DNA of 64,000 nt from Bradyrhizobium vignae (lineage in GTDB: Bacteria > Pseudomonadota > Alphaproteobacteria > Rhizobiales > Xanthobacteraceae), in the NCBI RefSeq assembly GCF_004114425.1, contig NZ_RDQF01000010.1, positions 62,001 through 126,000 of the forward strand, read 5' to 3'. The position numbers were made by a program, and so were the translations under genes. Under the pieces are notes generated by a model. That model saw nothing but the letters and a program-made list of their open reading frames with translations. It had not been told where the DNA came from and did not search any database. Shown piece after piece: positions 26,650 through 34,996 of this stretch (its first letter is position 1; each line of letters opens with the position of its first letter).

Positions 26650-27435
26650 TCACGTCGTCGGGGTGACCAGGAACTTGAAGCCGTACTTTTCCAGAATGGT
26701 CTTGGCCGCCGTCGAGCGCAGGAAGGCGAGATAGTCATTGGTCTGCGGCTTGGCGGTGGTGGTCGCAGCGACCGGATAGATGATCGCGGGATGTGAATCC
26801 GCCGGGAAGGTGCCGACGATCTTCACGCCGGGCTCGATCTTGGCGTCGGTGGAATAGACGATGCCGAGTACGGCCTCGCCGCGGGCGACCAGCGTCAGCG
26901 CCGCGCGCACGCTCTCGGCCATCGCGAATTTCGGCTCCGCGGCCTGCCAGGCGCCGAGCTTTTCCAGCGCCGCCTTGGCATATTTGCCGACCGGCACAGC
27001 TTTGACGTCGCCGGTCGCGATCTTGCCGTCGCCGGCGAGCTTGGCGAGATCGAAGCCTTGCGCGATCGTCACGTCGTCGATCCTGGAATCCTTCGGCGCG
27101 ATCAGCACGATGCTGTTGCCGAGCAGGTTGACTCTGGAAGGCTCGTTGATGGTCTTCCTGGAGATCGCGTAGTCCATCCAGTCGGTGTCGGCCGAGACGA
27201 ACACGTCGGCCGGCGCGCCCTGCTCGATCTGCTTGGCGAGCACCGAGCTTGCGGCATAGCTGACGATGAACTTGACGCCGGTTCTGGCGGTGTAGGCGGC
27301 GTCGATCTCGTCCAGCGCGTTCTTCATCGAGGCGGCGGCGAACACGGTGATGGTCTTGTCCTCGGCCGCGGCCGGCGAGAGGGCCGCGCCGGCGAGGATG
27401 ACGAAGGCAGTGAAAAGTCCTGATAGACGAAACAT
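26650..27435 (-). CDS. modA: Molybdate-binding periplasmic protein
   Basis: This 261-aa protein has a signal peptide (LSGLFTAFVILAGAALSPAA) and the ModA core (TITVFAAASMKNALDEI, SYAASSVLAKQIEQGAPADV, FVSADTDWMDYA, VRAALTLVARGEAVLGIVYS). Ser and Ala-rich loops at AAS and YAASS bind the oxyanion. GGAG lies 8 bases before ATG 27435. It heads the modABC operon. No ModE-type operator was recognised upstream. Confidence 0.92.
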   Translation of the reverse strand: MFRLSGLFTAFVILAGAALSPAAAEDKTITVFAAASMKNALDEIDAAYTARTGVKFIVSYAASSVLAKQIEQGAPADVFVSADTDWMDYAISRKTINEPSRVNLLGNSIVLIAPKDSRIDDVTIAQGFDLAKLAGDGKIATGDVKAVPVGKYAKAALEKLGAWQAAEPKFAMAESVRAALTLVARGEAVLGIVYSTDAKIEPGVKIVGTFPADSHPAIIYPVAATTTAKPQTNDYLAFLRSTAAKTILEKYGFKFLVTPTT

Positions 27436-27839
27436 GGGATGCGCTCCGTGCGAGCTCGCGCGCGCAAGGCAGCACGCGCAAATCTGGCGTCGAATGGGTC
27501 AGATGCGACGGGCGGAAGCGCTGTTCCACGGTCCCTTGCGACGGCTTACGGCCGGCGGGGATATCGCAGTAGCGAAGATAGCAGGCCGCGCCGCTAGGTC
27601 AAACCTGGTTCGTCATCCCAGGACAAGTGCGCCTAAATCACCGCTGTCGTCCCGGACAAGCGTAGCGCTGGACAATGCGTAGCGTTGTCCAGAGCGGAGC
27701 GCCGATCCGAGATCCATAGTCACAGGCAGGTGTGGTTACGGGGACTCGGTGTGGCTTGCCGCGCCACATCGCCCGCTGTGATTACGGGGCTCGGATCGGC
27801 GCGCGCTTGTCCGGGACGACGGCATTGCGCTAGCGTCGT
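27436..27839. repeat. Intergenic region with a nested inverted-repeat element
   Basis: No gene is seen. A palindromic element spans 27647-27820. Its outer arms GTCGTCCCGGACAAGCG (27647-27663) and CGCTTGTCCGGGACGAC (27804-27820) are perfect 17-bp complements. Inner arms GCGCCGATCCGAG (27700-27712) and CTCGGATCGGCGC (27790-27802) are perfect 13-bp complements. A smaller hairpin GGACAA/TTGTCC sits near 27671-27691. The build is like a non-autonomous repeat or a very stable RNA. The part at 27436-27530 should hold the modA promoter. Confidence 0.7.
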
Positions 27840-28784
27840 TTACGGCTGCGCATCCGCCGCGTGCAGCACCGCCTTGCAGGCGGCCGGCATTTGCGCCAGC
27901 GTCATCGGCGGCTTCGGCTTTGGCGGCTCCGGCGGCGGCTTGGGATGCAGCACCGCATCGGAGAACCAATAGGCGAGATCGGCGGGCTTGCAGCCTTCGT
28001 CCTCGGCCTGTGACGGCTGGCCCTCGCATTCGCCGGCGCCCGCCGGGCAGCGCATGCGGATGTGGAAGTGGTAGTCGTGGCCCCACCAGGGGCGGATCTT
28101 CGACAGCCACGCGCGATCGCCCTTGGCCTCGCGGCACAACGCCTTCTTGATTGCGGCGTTGACGAAGATGCGCTGCACGGCGGGCTCCTGCGCCGCATCG
28201 CGCAGCACCAGCACGTGACCTGGCGTGAACACCCTGGGGTCGACATCGAGCCGGTCCGGGCGCACCATCATCACCGCCGACATGTCCTCGCGCTCCTCGC
28301 GCGAGAGCCGGCGGTCCGGCATCGGCGTCAGCCAGATGTCGGCGTCGAGACCGATCTGGTGGCTGGAATGGCCTGACAGCGCCGGCCCGCCGCGCGGCTG
28401 GGCGATGTCGCCGACCAGGATGCCGGGCCAGCCCGCGTCCTTGTGGGCTTTCGCGGCGAGCCGCTTGATCAGCGCGATCATGTCGGGGTGACCGTAGCTG
28501 CGGTTGCGCGACAGCCGCATCACCTGCCAATACTCGCCGTTGATTGGAATCTGCTCCGCGCCGCCGATGCAGCCCTTGGTGTAGGAGCCGATGACATGGG
28601 CCGGCCCTTTCGAGGGCAGCAGCTTTCGCGCGAACAGCTCCTTGGCGGCGAGATCGGGATCGTTCGGGTTGGCGAGCGGCGGCAGCGGCTTCGGGTTGAT
28701 GCTGCCCTTGTCCTGGGCCGGCGCGTCGCCGGCGCTCAGGCAGGCGAGCGAGAGCAGGAGGAGGGTGATGCAGCGGCGACTCAT
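27840..28784 (-). CDS. mepA: Penicillin-insensitive murein endopeptidase
   Basis: The 314-aa periplasmic enzyme has a signal peptide (ITLLLLSLACLSAGDAPAQ) and the MepA/LAS zinc-peptidase motifs: GHSSHQIGLDADIWLT (His and Asp ligands) and WWGHDYHFHIRMRCP. It cuts D-Ala-mDAP cross-links in murein. ATG 28784 follows AAGGA; an in-frame ATG lies 7 codons upstream. A Pro-rich stretch (PKPPPEPPKPKPP) leads to a Cys-containing tail. Confidence 0.9.
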   Translation of the reverse strand: MSRRCITLLLLSLACLSAGDAPAQDKGSINPKPLPPLANPNDPDLAAKELFARKLLPSKGPAHVIGSYTKGCIGGAEQIPINGEYWQVMRLSRNRSYGHPDMIALIKRLAAKAHKDAGWPGILVGDIAQPRGGPALSGHSSHQIGLDADIWLTPMPDRRLSREEREDMSAVMMVRPDRLDVDPRVFTPGHVLVLRDAAQEPAVQRIFVNAAIKKALCREAKGDRAWLSKIRPWWGHDYHFHIRMRCPAGAGECEGQPSQAEDEGCKPADLAYWFSDAVLHPKPPPEPPKPKPPMTLAQMPAACKAVLHAADAQP

Positions 28785-28805
28785 GCTGGCGTCCTTATAG
28801 CCCAA

Positions 28806-29187
28806 TGCTGCATCAGGGTTAAGAATGAGGCCGTGAGCCGGCTATCGGCTCATCGCAGCTCGCCCAAATCGCGTCTCGAGCTCGCGGTTTCTTAACGGTG
28901 CAATAACCCTATCCTGCATTGACCAAAATTCGTGCGCGGCGTGAGGAAAATCTGCAGCTCGCATGCAATCACGCGCGATTTCGGAACTGATTCAAGCGCC
29001 CGCGCAATTTTGTGCCAGATTGATCATCGATTGCTGTGCAGGACTCAGTCTGACGGTGCCTGCCGCCGCGGCCGCGCCGCGCAAACAGGCAGCAAGCTCC
29101 GCCGCGGGCTGACGGCGGCCGGTCAAGATTACTTTTTTTTCAGACACTTGCCCCAACACTTGCGGCCGCTGGGCGCGACTGGGATGA
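28806..29187. other. Intergenic region, no feature recognised
   Basis: The 380 bases between the divergent mepA and GGDEF/EAL genes contain no convincing coding frame. A run of eight T at about 29131-29139 and an AT-richer part near 28890-28935 are the only departures from the surrounding composition; they may be promoter sequence. Confidence 0.35.
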
Positions 29188-31401
29188 GTGACGTTGAGTT
29201 TGGGGTCTCGAACAACGAAGAAGCGAAAGCAAAGCGTGCTTGCCCGCGCCGGCGAAAAGGCGCGCAAGCCGCGCTTCGCGCGCGCGCCGCGTGCCCTTTC
29301 CGAACGCGACCAAGTCCTGCGCAGCCGTGCCGAGGCGGAAGCCGCGATCGCCGAAGCGCGCAAATCCCATGAGCGCCTGCGTCAGGCCATCGACATTCTG
29401 CCGCAGGGCATTGTGTTTCTCGATGCCGAAGGCCGCTACGTCCTCTGGAACAAGAAATACGCCGAGATCTACAGCAAGACCGCCGATCTGTTCAAGGAGG
29501 GCGCGCGCCTCGAAGACACGCTGCGCATCGGCGTTGCCCGCGGCGACTATCCCGACGCCATCGGCAACGAGGACGCGTGGATCGCCGACCGGCTGCAAAA
29601 GCTCTATCAGCCCGGCGCGCGCCACGAGCAGAAGCTGTCGGACGGCCGCGTCATCCTGATCGACGAGCGCTTGACCGATGACGGCGGCGTCGTCGGCCTG
29701 CGCGTCGACATCACCGAATTGAAGCAGCGCGAGGCCTCGTTCCGCCTGCTGTTCGACGGCAATCCCGTGCCCATGATCATCTGCGCGCTGGACGACGAGC
29801 GCATCATCGGTGTCAACGAGGCCGCAATCGCGCATTACGGCTATAGCCGGGCCGAGTTCGAGCGACTGAAGATCCGCTCCTTGCAGGCGTTCGACAGCGA
29901 GCCGCCCTGGACCACCGATCCGACCGGCGAGGAGCAGGCCGGCCGTACCTGGAAGCACGTCAAGGCCGACGGCGCGCTGATCGATCTTGCGATCTATTCC
30001 CGCGAATTGATCTATGCCGAGCGGCCGGCAGTGCTGCTCGCGCTGATGGACATCACCGAGCGCAAGCGCGCCGAGGCGCGGCTCGCCTTCATGGCCCAGC
30101 ATGACGGGCTGACCGGCCTGCCCAATCGCAGCCTGCTGCGGCAGCAGATGGACGAGATGCTGCTGCACACGCGGCGCAGCGCCGAGAAGGTCGCGCTGCT
30201 GATCCTCGGGCTCGACAATTTCAAGGCGGTCAACGACACGCTGGGGCATGGGGTCGGCGACAAGCTCCTGCGCGGCGTCGCCAAGCGGCTGCGCTCGACC
30301 TTGCGCGAGGAGGACGCGCTGGCGCGCCTTAACTCCGATGAGTTCGCGGTTCTGCAGAGCGGATTGGCGCGGCCGGAAGACGCGGTGGGTCTCGCAAAAC
30401 GCCTGCTGGAGGCCATTGCCGATCCCTATCTGCTCGACGGCCATTCCGTGGTGATCGGCGCCTCGATCGGCATCGCGATGGCGCCGGGCGATGGCGATGA
30501 TCCCGAGAAGCTGCTCAAGAGCGCCGACATGGCGCTGTCGCGCGCGAAAGCGGATGCGCGTGGCACCTTCGCCTTCTTCGAGGCCGCGCTCGATGCGAAG
30601 GCGCAGAGCCGCCGCAAGATCGAGGTCGAGCTGCGCGATGCGATCCAGAACGACGTGCTGCGTCCCTATTACCAGCCGCTGATCGACCTCCAGAGCGGCC
30701 GCATCACCGGCTTCGAGGCGCTGGTGCGCTGGCCGCATGCCGAGCGCGGCATGGTCTCGCCGGCCGAGTTCATCCCGGTCGCCGAGGACACCGGCCTGAT
30801 CAATCCGCTCGGCGGGCTGATGCTGCGCCGGGCCTGCCTCGATGCCGCGGCCTGGCCCGACGACGTCCGCGTCGCCGTCAACCTGTCGCCGCTGCAGTTC
30901 CGCAGCGGCAATCTGCTCTCGATGGTGACGGACGCGCTGAAACATTCCGGCCTGCCGCCGCGCCGGCTCGAGCTCGAGATCACCGAGACGCTGCTCCTGG
31001 AGAAGAGCGCGCAGGTGCTGGCGACGCTGCACGCGCTGCGCGCACTGGGGGTGCGCATCTCTATGGACGATTTCGGCACCGGCTATTCCAGCCTCAGCTA
31101 CCTACGCAGCTTTCCCTTCGACAAGATCAAGATCGACCAGTCGTTCGTGCGCGATTTGGCGGCCAACCGCGAAGCCCAGGCGATCATCCGCTCCATCGTC
31201 AGCCTCGGCAAGGGCCTTGGCGTCACCATCACCGCCGAAGGCGTCGAGACCGAAGCCGAGCTGAGCTGTCTCCGCGCCGAAGGCTGCCATGAGGGGCAGG
31301 GCTTTCTGTTCAGCAAGGCCCGGCCGAATGCCGAGATCATCAGCCTGCTCGCCGCACAGCGCGGCATCGATGGCGACGAGGACGCTGCGCTGGTGGCGTG
31401 A
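29188..31401 (+). CDS. PAS-GGDEF-EAL protein, likely c-di-GMP phosphodiesterase
   Basis: This 737-aa cytoplasmic protein has two PAS-like domains (about 60-300, with FLDAEGRYVLWNKKYAEIYS and VGLRVDITELKQREASFRLL), a GGDEF domain (about 310-470) and an EAL domain (about 475-725). The GGDEF active site reads LNSDEF from residue 381, so both Gly are lost and cyclase activity is unlikely. The EAL site is intact: GFEALVRW, VNLSPLQF, LEITET, DDFGTGYSS, KIDQSFV, ITAEGVE. It should lower c-di-GMP in response to a PAS-sensed signal, with GGDEF as a possible GTP sensor. The start is GTG 29188, which has a weak ribosome site. Confidence 0.87.
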   Translation: MTLSLGSRTTKKRKQSVLARAGEKARKPRFARAPRALSERDQVLRSRAEAEAAIAEARKSHERLRQAIDILPQGIVFLDAEGRYVLWNKKYAEIYSKTADLFKEGARLEDTLRIGVARGDYPDAIGNEDAWIADRLQKLYQPGARHEQKLSDGRVILIDERLTDDGGVVGLRVDITELKQREASFRLLFDGNPVPMIICALDDERIIGVNEAAIAHYGYSRAEFERLKIRSLQAFDSEPPWTTDPTGEEQAGRTWKHVKADGALIDLAIYSRELIYAERPAVLLALMDITERKRAEARLAFMAQHDGLTGLPNRSLLRQQMDEMLLHTRRSAEKVALLILGLDNFKAVNDTLGHGVGDKLLRGVAKRLRSTLREEDALARLNSDEFAVLQSGLARPEDAVGLAKRLLEAIADPYLLDGHSVVIGASIGIAMAPGDGDDPEKLLKSADMALSRAKADARGTFAFFEAALDAKAQSRRKIEVELRDAIQNDVLRPYYQPLIDLQSGRITGFEALVRWPHAERGMVSPAEFIPVAEDTGLINPLGGLMLRRACLDAAAWPDDVRVAVNLSPLQFRSGNLLSMVTDALKHSGLPPRRLELEITETLLLEKSAQVLATLHALRALGVRISMDDFGTGYSSLSYLRSFPFDKIKIDQSFVRDLAANREAQAIIRSIVSLGKGLGVTITAEGVETEAELSCLRAEGCHEGQGFLFSKARPNAEIISLLAAQRGIDGDEDAALVA

Positions 31402-31850
31402 GTCGGCGCTGGCCGCTTGTTGCCTCCCGCCAAAATCACCTTCCCCACGTCTCGTAATGCGTGTCGCGCGGTTGGATCTGCTGCGCGATTGCGCCAGTGT
31501 CTTGCTGTCCTTCGCGGCTCATGCACTGCTCAGCATGCTGGAACAGCCTGGCATCGCAGACGCTGCTCACTTTCGCAGGGCTGGGCCTGATGAGCGCCCT
31601 GCTGATATCGCTCGCCGCAATCGATCGCGGTGTGGCTCCTGAGCTCCGGCCGTTGTAGTTTGGACATGAATGCGCAGACGGGTGAGCCCATGTCGGTGCA
31701 GGTAAGCCGCTCGCCATCGGAAGCCGACAGTTCGGTCTATCTCCGCTTTGGGGGCCGGTCGGATATCGACCCGGGTGCACCACCCGTAAATTTCCCAAGT
31801 GCCGACCCCCGGCCGCAGTCGTTAAATGGTGCAGGTCGTGGGGCCGCACC
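31402..31850. other. Gene-poor stretch, only doubtful small frames
   Basis: No frame here carries a recognisable domain. A reverse frame (31436-31852) ends with a hydrophilic, protein-like tail (RLFQHAEQCMSREGQQDTGA) but lacks a good start, and a short forward frame at 31461-31658 has one hydrophobic run. Neither is supported enough to call. Confidence 0.3.
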
Positions 31851-32015
31851 ATGAAGACACCGAAGCCAAAGCAATGGGCCGAGCAGGAGATTCGGCGGCT
31901 GGTCGCGCTGGCCCGGCGGGGCGTTGGAGTATCGAAGATAGCCGCGGAACTGGGTCGCCACGCCGGATCAGTCAGGCGAATGGCACGAACGAAGGGACTA
32001 CTGTTGAAGAAGTAG
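31851..32015 (+). CDS. 54-residue helix-turn-helix protein
   Basis: ATG 31851 to TAG 32013-32015 encodes a basic 54-aa protein: WAEQEIRRLVALARRGVGVS then KIAAELGRHAGSVRRMARTK. This matches a single GcrA/SANT-like or resolvase-type helix-turn-helix. It could be a stand-alone DNA-binding peptide or the end of a larger lost gene. No strong ribosome site precedes it. Codon use (GC-rich third positions) fits the genome. Confidence 0.6.
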   Translation: MKTPKPKQWAEQEIRRLVALARRGVGVSKIAAELGRHAGSVRRMARTKGLLLKK

Positions 32016-32062
32016 CCGCCGGGTAGGGCGCTGCCTGATCGAGGAGGCGCGCGGACGTGGCT

Positions 32063-32197
32063 CTACAGCCCGAAGCCTCGGCCGATGTCGCGCATAAGAC
32101 TGAGCGCAGCCTCGGTATTGCGACCATAGAAGAGCGCTCGATCGAGCTGAGAAAAGATGCCCATTCCGAATAGCGCTATAGCGATGCCTCTAAGCAT
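32063..32197 (-). CDS. 44-residue hypothetical protein
   Basis: The frame from ATG 32197 encodes a short protein with one hydrophobic N-terminal run (LRGIAIALFGMGIFSQLDRA) and a helical tail (RNTEAALSLMRDIGRGFGL). It may be a single-pass membrane peptide. The open frame reaches back to 32332, but the upstream residues look non-coding. No clear ribosome site is present. The function is unknown. Confidence 0.45.
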   Translation of the reverse strand: MLRGIAIALFGMGIFSQLDRALFYGRNTEAALSLMRDIGRGFGL

Positions 32198-32363
32198 GGT
32201 TGTGGACCGGGTTTGAACGATGCTGCGAAAGTTCAAAACGGCCCCAGCCGCAGGATGGGGGTAACAGCCGGGGCCGGCATTCCCATTCCAATGTGCCGCA
32301 CGGCGGCGGGCGGCACTCTTCAGCTTAGACACACGGAAGCTAACAAATCATTTTATTCCGCAC

Positions 32364-32579
32364 TCACCCCGTGAGGGCCGCGGCCGGTTTCGTGATGTCG
32401 GGCTCTCGATCGGGCGGCGAGCCAACCGAGCAACGTTCGAAATCCTCGAACGGCGCATCCCTGGCCAAATGCTCCCAATATTCAGCTTCGGCGAGCAGTT
32501 TCCAACTTCGATCAGGATGACGCGCGGCTGTCTGGCGGCACAACACTGCCATCGCGCGCAGGCGACCCGCAGTATCCAT
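32364..32579 (-). CDS. Hypothetical 71-residue protein
   Basis: The product starts at ATG 32579 directly behind a strong GGGAGGAG. It reads MDTAGRLRAMAVLCRQTAAR and WKLLAEAEYWEHLARDA, then a hydrophilic tail. Small helical proteins of this sort with an AE(A)EYWE(H) core are common orphans in Bradyrhizobium. It is cytoplasmic by composition. The function is unknown. The region upstream (32580-32720) is unusually AT-rich and probably carries its promoter. Confidence 0.68.
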   Translation of the reverse strand: MDTAGRLRAMAVLCRQTAARHPDRSWKLLAEAEYWEHLARDAPFEDFERCSVGSPPDREPDITKPAAALTG

Positions 32580-33021
32580 CTACTCCTCCCGTTATTCTCG
32601 TCGATTATTCTTGTTGATTGCACAGTATTTTCATTTTTTGCGTCGGAGTCATTACGATTATGACATAAAACTAATTTTCACCTTTCGAAGCGCGTTTTGA
32701 TTTTCGTTACGCTTTAAATCGCGCTTCGAGCACAACGGGCGCAATCCAGCCGGTGGGATTGGCGGAGCGAAGCGAAACCCATCAAACTTCATTCTTACGA
32801 ATTGGAACGGGCAAGAACGCGAACCTGCGTCCCGCCCGCTAGGGCGAAGCGGTTTCGCGAAGGGCTCAATCCATCTTGCGGGCGCGCTCGTCCTCCTGGC
32901 CGGGACATGGCGACCGGATGGTGGATTGGTCCGTCATCGTCGTGCCTGAATTGAACCTGTTCGGCTTCCGCCTGCACCAACGGCGCGTAGGTCCGTGATA
33001 TCAGCGACGAAGGAAGGCGCG
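32580..33021. promoter_or_regulatory. AT-rich intergenic region and short repeat
   Basis: Bases 32600-32720 are far richer in A/T than the rest of the window (runs such as TTTTCATTTTTTGCG), as expected for a promoter or a horizontally acquired scrap. An imperfect palindrome of the dispersed type lies at 32752-32784 (TGGGATTGGCGG ... GCGAAACCCA). No gene is convincing in 32785-33021. Confidence 0.4.
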
Positions 33022-33292
33022 ATGAAGGCCGTGAAAGCATCGATCCGTGTTGCAGTCACAGCGCTTGCTTCTGGCGGCGCTCTATGCGCGTCAGGGGCGT
33101 AACGCCGAGGCCGAGCGGCTGTTCAAGCGCTCGGTGGCCACATGCGAGAAAACCCTCGGCCCCAACCATCCGGATCTCGCCGGCGTCCTGGACAACCTCG
33201 CCGGTCTCTACAAGGATCAGGGCCGCTATGCCGATGCCCAGCAGGTCCTGAAACGGTCGATGGCCATCCGAGAGAAGACAAGACCGATCTGA
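33022..33292 (+). pseudogene. Degraded secreted TPR protein
   Basis: ATG 33022, behind GGAAGG, opens a frame with a signal-peptide-like start (KAVKASIRVAVTALASGGAL) that stops at about 33100. A second frame, shifted by one, continues with two tetratricopeptide units (LLLAALYARQGRNAEAERLF, NLAGLYKDQGRYADAQQVLK) and stops at 33292. The TPR units resemble those of the TPR-CHAT gene at 43708. I read this as the remains of a similar exported TPR protein that lost its middle and C-terminal parts. Confidence 0.6.
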
Positions 33293-33298
33293 CGTCCC

Positions 33299-33817
33299 AT
33301 GCGCGACTTGATCCCCGCCGCCGCCGAAAATCGCCCGGTTCGCTCCCTTCTCACCGGCCTGATCGCATTTGCCTTCGCGGCGATTGCCTCGCCTTGTGTC
33401 GCCAGCGAGTGGCGTTACGGGTGTCGGGGCGTGCTGCCCAGCGGCGATGAGCCGGTCATCATCTTCAATCGCTCCTCGCTCATCATGTTGCCGAAGGCCT
33501 GGGTCCGCGGATCGCTGCTCGGTTCGGTCAACGGTCAGCTCTTGAGCTCGAGCTTTCGCGCAGCCGATAACAATTCGGGGCTTGTCCCGAAGATGGTGTT
33601 CGCGCGCGACGATCATCCCGACGAGAAGCTGACCCTGATCGAAAAATCGTCACAGACGATCTCGGATGTTCACCGTCCGGCTGGAAGGCAACCGCGTTCC
33701 GAGCAAATCACCACCTACCGCAAGGTCTATCGGTGGGTGAGCGACGGCATCTATCAGGGGCCCTACGATATCAAGATGGATTGCGTAAACTACGAGCTTT
33801 CGGCGCCCCGTCGATAG
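33299..33817 (+). CDS. Secreted hypothetical protein
   Basis: The 172-aa product has a hydrophobic N-terminal export signal (SLLTGLIAFAFAAIASPCVA then SEWRYGC). The mature part is beta-rich (EPVIIFNRSSLIMLPKAWVR, YRKVYRWVSDGIYQGPYDIK, MDCVNYEL) with two Cys. No family is recognised. The start at ATG 33299 has no good ribosome site, and it begins 7 bases after the TPR remnant, so it may once have been the downstream gene of that operon. A hairpin (33826-33844) follows. Confidence 0.55.
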   Translation: MRDLIPAAAENRPVRSLLTGLIAFAFAAIASPCVASEWRYGCRGVLPSGDEPVIIFNRSSLIMLPKAWVRGSLLGSVNGQLLSSSFRAADNNSGLVPKMVFARDDHPDEKLTLIEKSSQTISDVHRPAGRQPRSEQITTYRKVYRWVSDGIYQGPYDIKMDCVNYELSAPRR

Positions 33818-33825
33818 CTTTGCCG

Positions 33826-33844
33826 GGGACGCGCGGCGCGTCCC
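33826..33844 (+). terminator. Hairpin after the secreted hypothetical gene
   Basis: GGGACGCG (33826-33833) and CGCGTCCC (33837-33844) form a perfect 8-bp stem with a 3-base loop, 9 bases after the stop. No T-run follows, so termination is only a possibility. Confidence 0.4.
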
Positions 33845-33906
33845 GATAGGCTCAAAGCTCAGTGTCCCACGCGGAAATGACGTCCTGGAGGCCGATCCGC
33901 CAAGGG

Positions 33907-33956
33907 CCGATCGTTCCCGCTGGACGAGCCACCGACCGTTCCCGCTGGACGAGCCA
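33907..33956. repeat. 25-base tandem duplication
   Basis: Two directly adjacent 25-base units (33907-33931 and 33932-33956) differ at one position (CCGATCGTT versus CCGACCGTT) and share CCCGCTGGACGAGCCA. The region 33845-34129 otherwise holds no gene. Confidence 0.8.
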
Positions 33957-34135
33957 AAAGACATGCTGGCCACACTTTTCCAACTTTTTTGCGCGCTGAC
34001 GGCCGAACCATGTCGGCTTGGGCCGGTCTCGATCGTCCTTGGGTGGACGTCCGGATGAGCCGTGAGATGGACCCGACTCATGCGACGTGATTTCGTCGAT
34101 TCGAGCTGTCAAAGTCGGAACTGGAGCAAATGCCC

Positions 34136-34552
34136 ATGAGGATCACCGTCGAAACCAGCGTAGCCGCCCCCATCGATCGGGTCTGGCGTGCCTATACGAC
34201 GCCTGCCGACATCGTGAAGTGGAATGCTGCGTCCGACGACTGGCACACGACCAAGGCGACGGTCGACCTGCGGGAAGGCGGCACTTTCTCGTCTCGGATG
34301 GAGGCCAAAGACGGCAGCATGGGCTTCGACTTCGCCGGCACCTACACGACGATCGTCGAACACAAACTGATCGAATATGCGTTCGGCGATCGCAAGGCCG
34401 AAGTCGAGTTCGTGCCCGGCCCGAACGGGGTCGTCGTCCGCGTCGTCTTCGATGCCGAAACGATGCACTCGGTCGAGCAGCAGAAAGGTGGCTGGCAGGC
34501 GATCCTCGACAATTTTGCACGGTACGTCGAGGCGAAGCAGAAGCCGTCGTAG
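34136..34552 (+). CDS. SRPBCC/AHSA1-like ligand-binding protein
   Basis: This 138-aa protein has the helix-grip START/SRPBCC pattern: RITVETSVAAPIDRVWRAYT, PADIVKWNAASDDWHT, FSSRMEAKDGSMGFDFAGTY and a C-terminal helix (GGWQAILDNFARYVEAK). Such proteins bind hydrophobic ligands in a deep pocket; the ligand here is unknown. ATG 34136 lies 9 bases after GGAG; ATG 34130 lies only 3 bases from it. Confidence 0.82.
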   Translation: MRITVETSVAAPIDRVWRAYTTPADIVKWNAASDDWHTTKATVDLREGGTFSSRMEAKDGSMGFDFAGTYTTIVEHKLIEYAFGDRKAEVEFVPGPNGVVVRVVFDAETMHSVEQQKGGWQAILDNFARYVEAKQKPS

Positions 34553-34996
34553 GCGTGCGGAGGGCGTAGCAGCTCGTAGCAACCATTAAGTCGCGGCGGT
34601 GGGTCGAGCGACTTGTCCGCCGTAGCTCGAAGAGCGAAGGCGGAAGCAAAACGCATCAAGCCTCACCCTCGCATGTCGGATCGAGCTGCACTCGCCTTGG
34701 CGATGGGTTTCGCAAGAGCTCAATACATCCTACGCACTGGATTGAGGCCCGTAAGCCGCCACCTGTTGTCGTGCCTGGATGTCGAGATCAGATGCTGCGT
34801 GCCTGTCTCACACGGGCTGCGACGATGCCACCATACCCCTGTTTTGCCCGACGGGTCAAATCGATTTCGTAAAATCAAAAAATGCAATGCCACCAAGGAG
34901 TCGGCTACTGTGCATGGGGTTGTTTTCGCGGTTTTTGTTTGCGGGCCCCCGATGACGGACCGACCTCGTCGGTGTCCAAAGCGGCCGGCCGTTGCC
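34553..34996. repeat. Intergenic region with two dispersed repeats
   Basis: No gene is seen between the SRPBCC gene and the 3' end of lepA. An imperfect palindrome near 34617-34643 (GTCCGCC ... AAGGCGG) is one repeat. A second, 34903-34928, is identical over 26 bases to 61664-61689 and contains TACTGTGCATGGGGTTG. Its second copy lies just upstream of the SnoaL-like gene. Confidence 0.6.
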
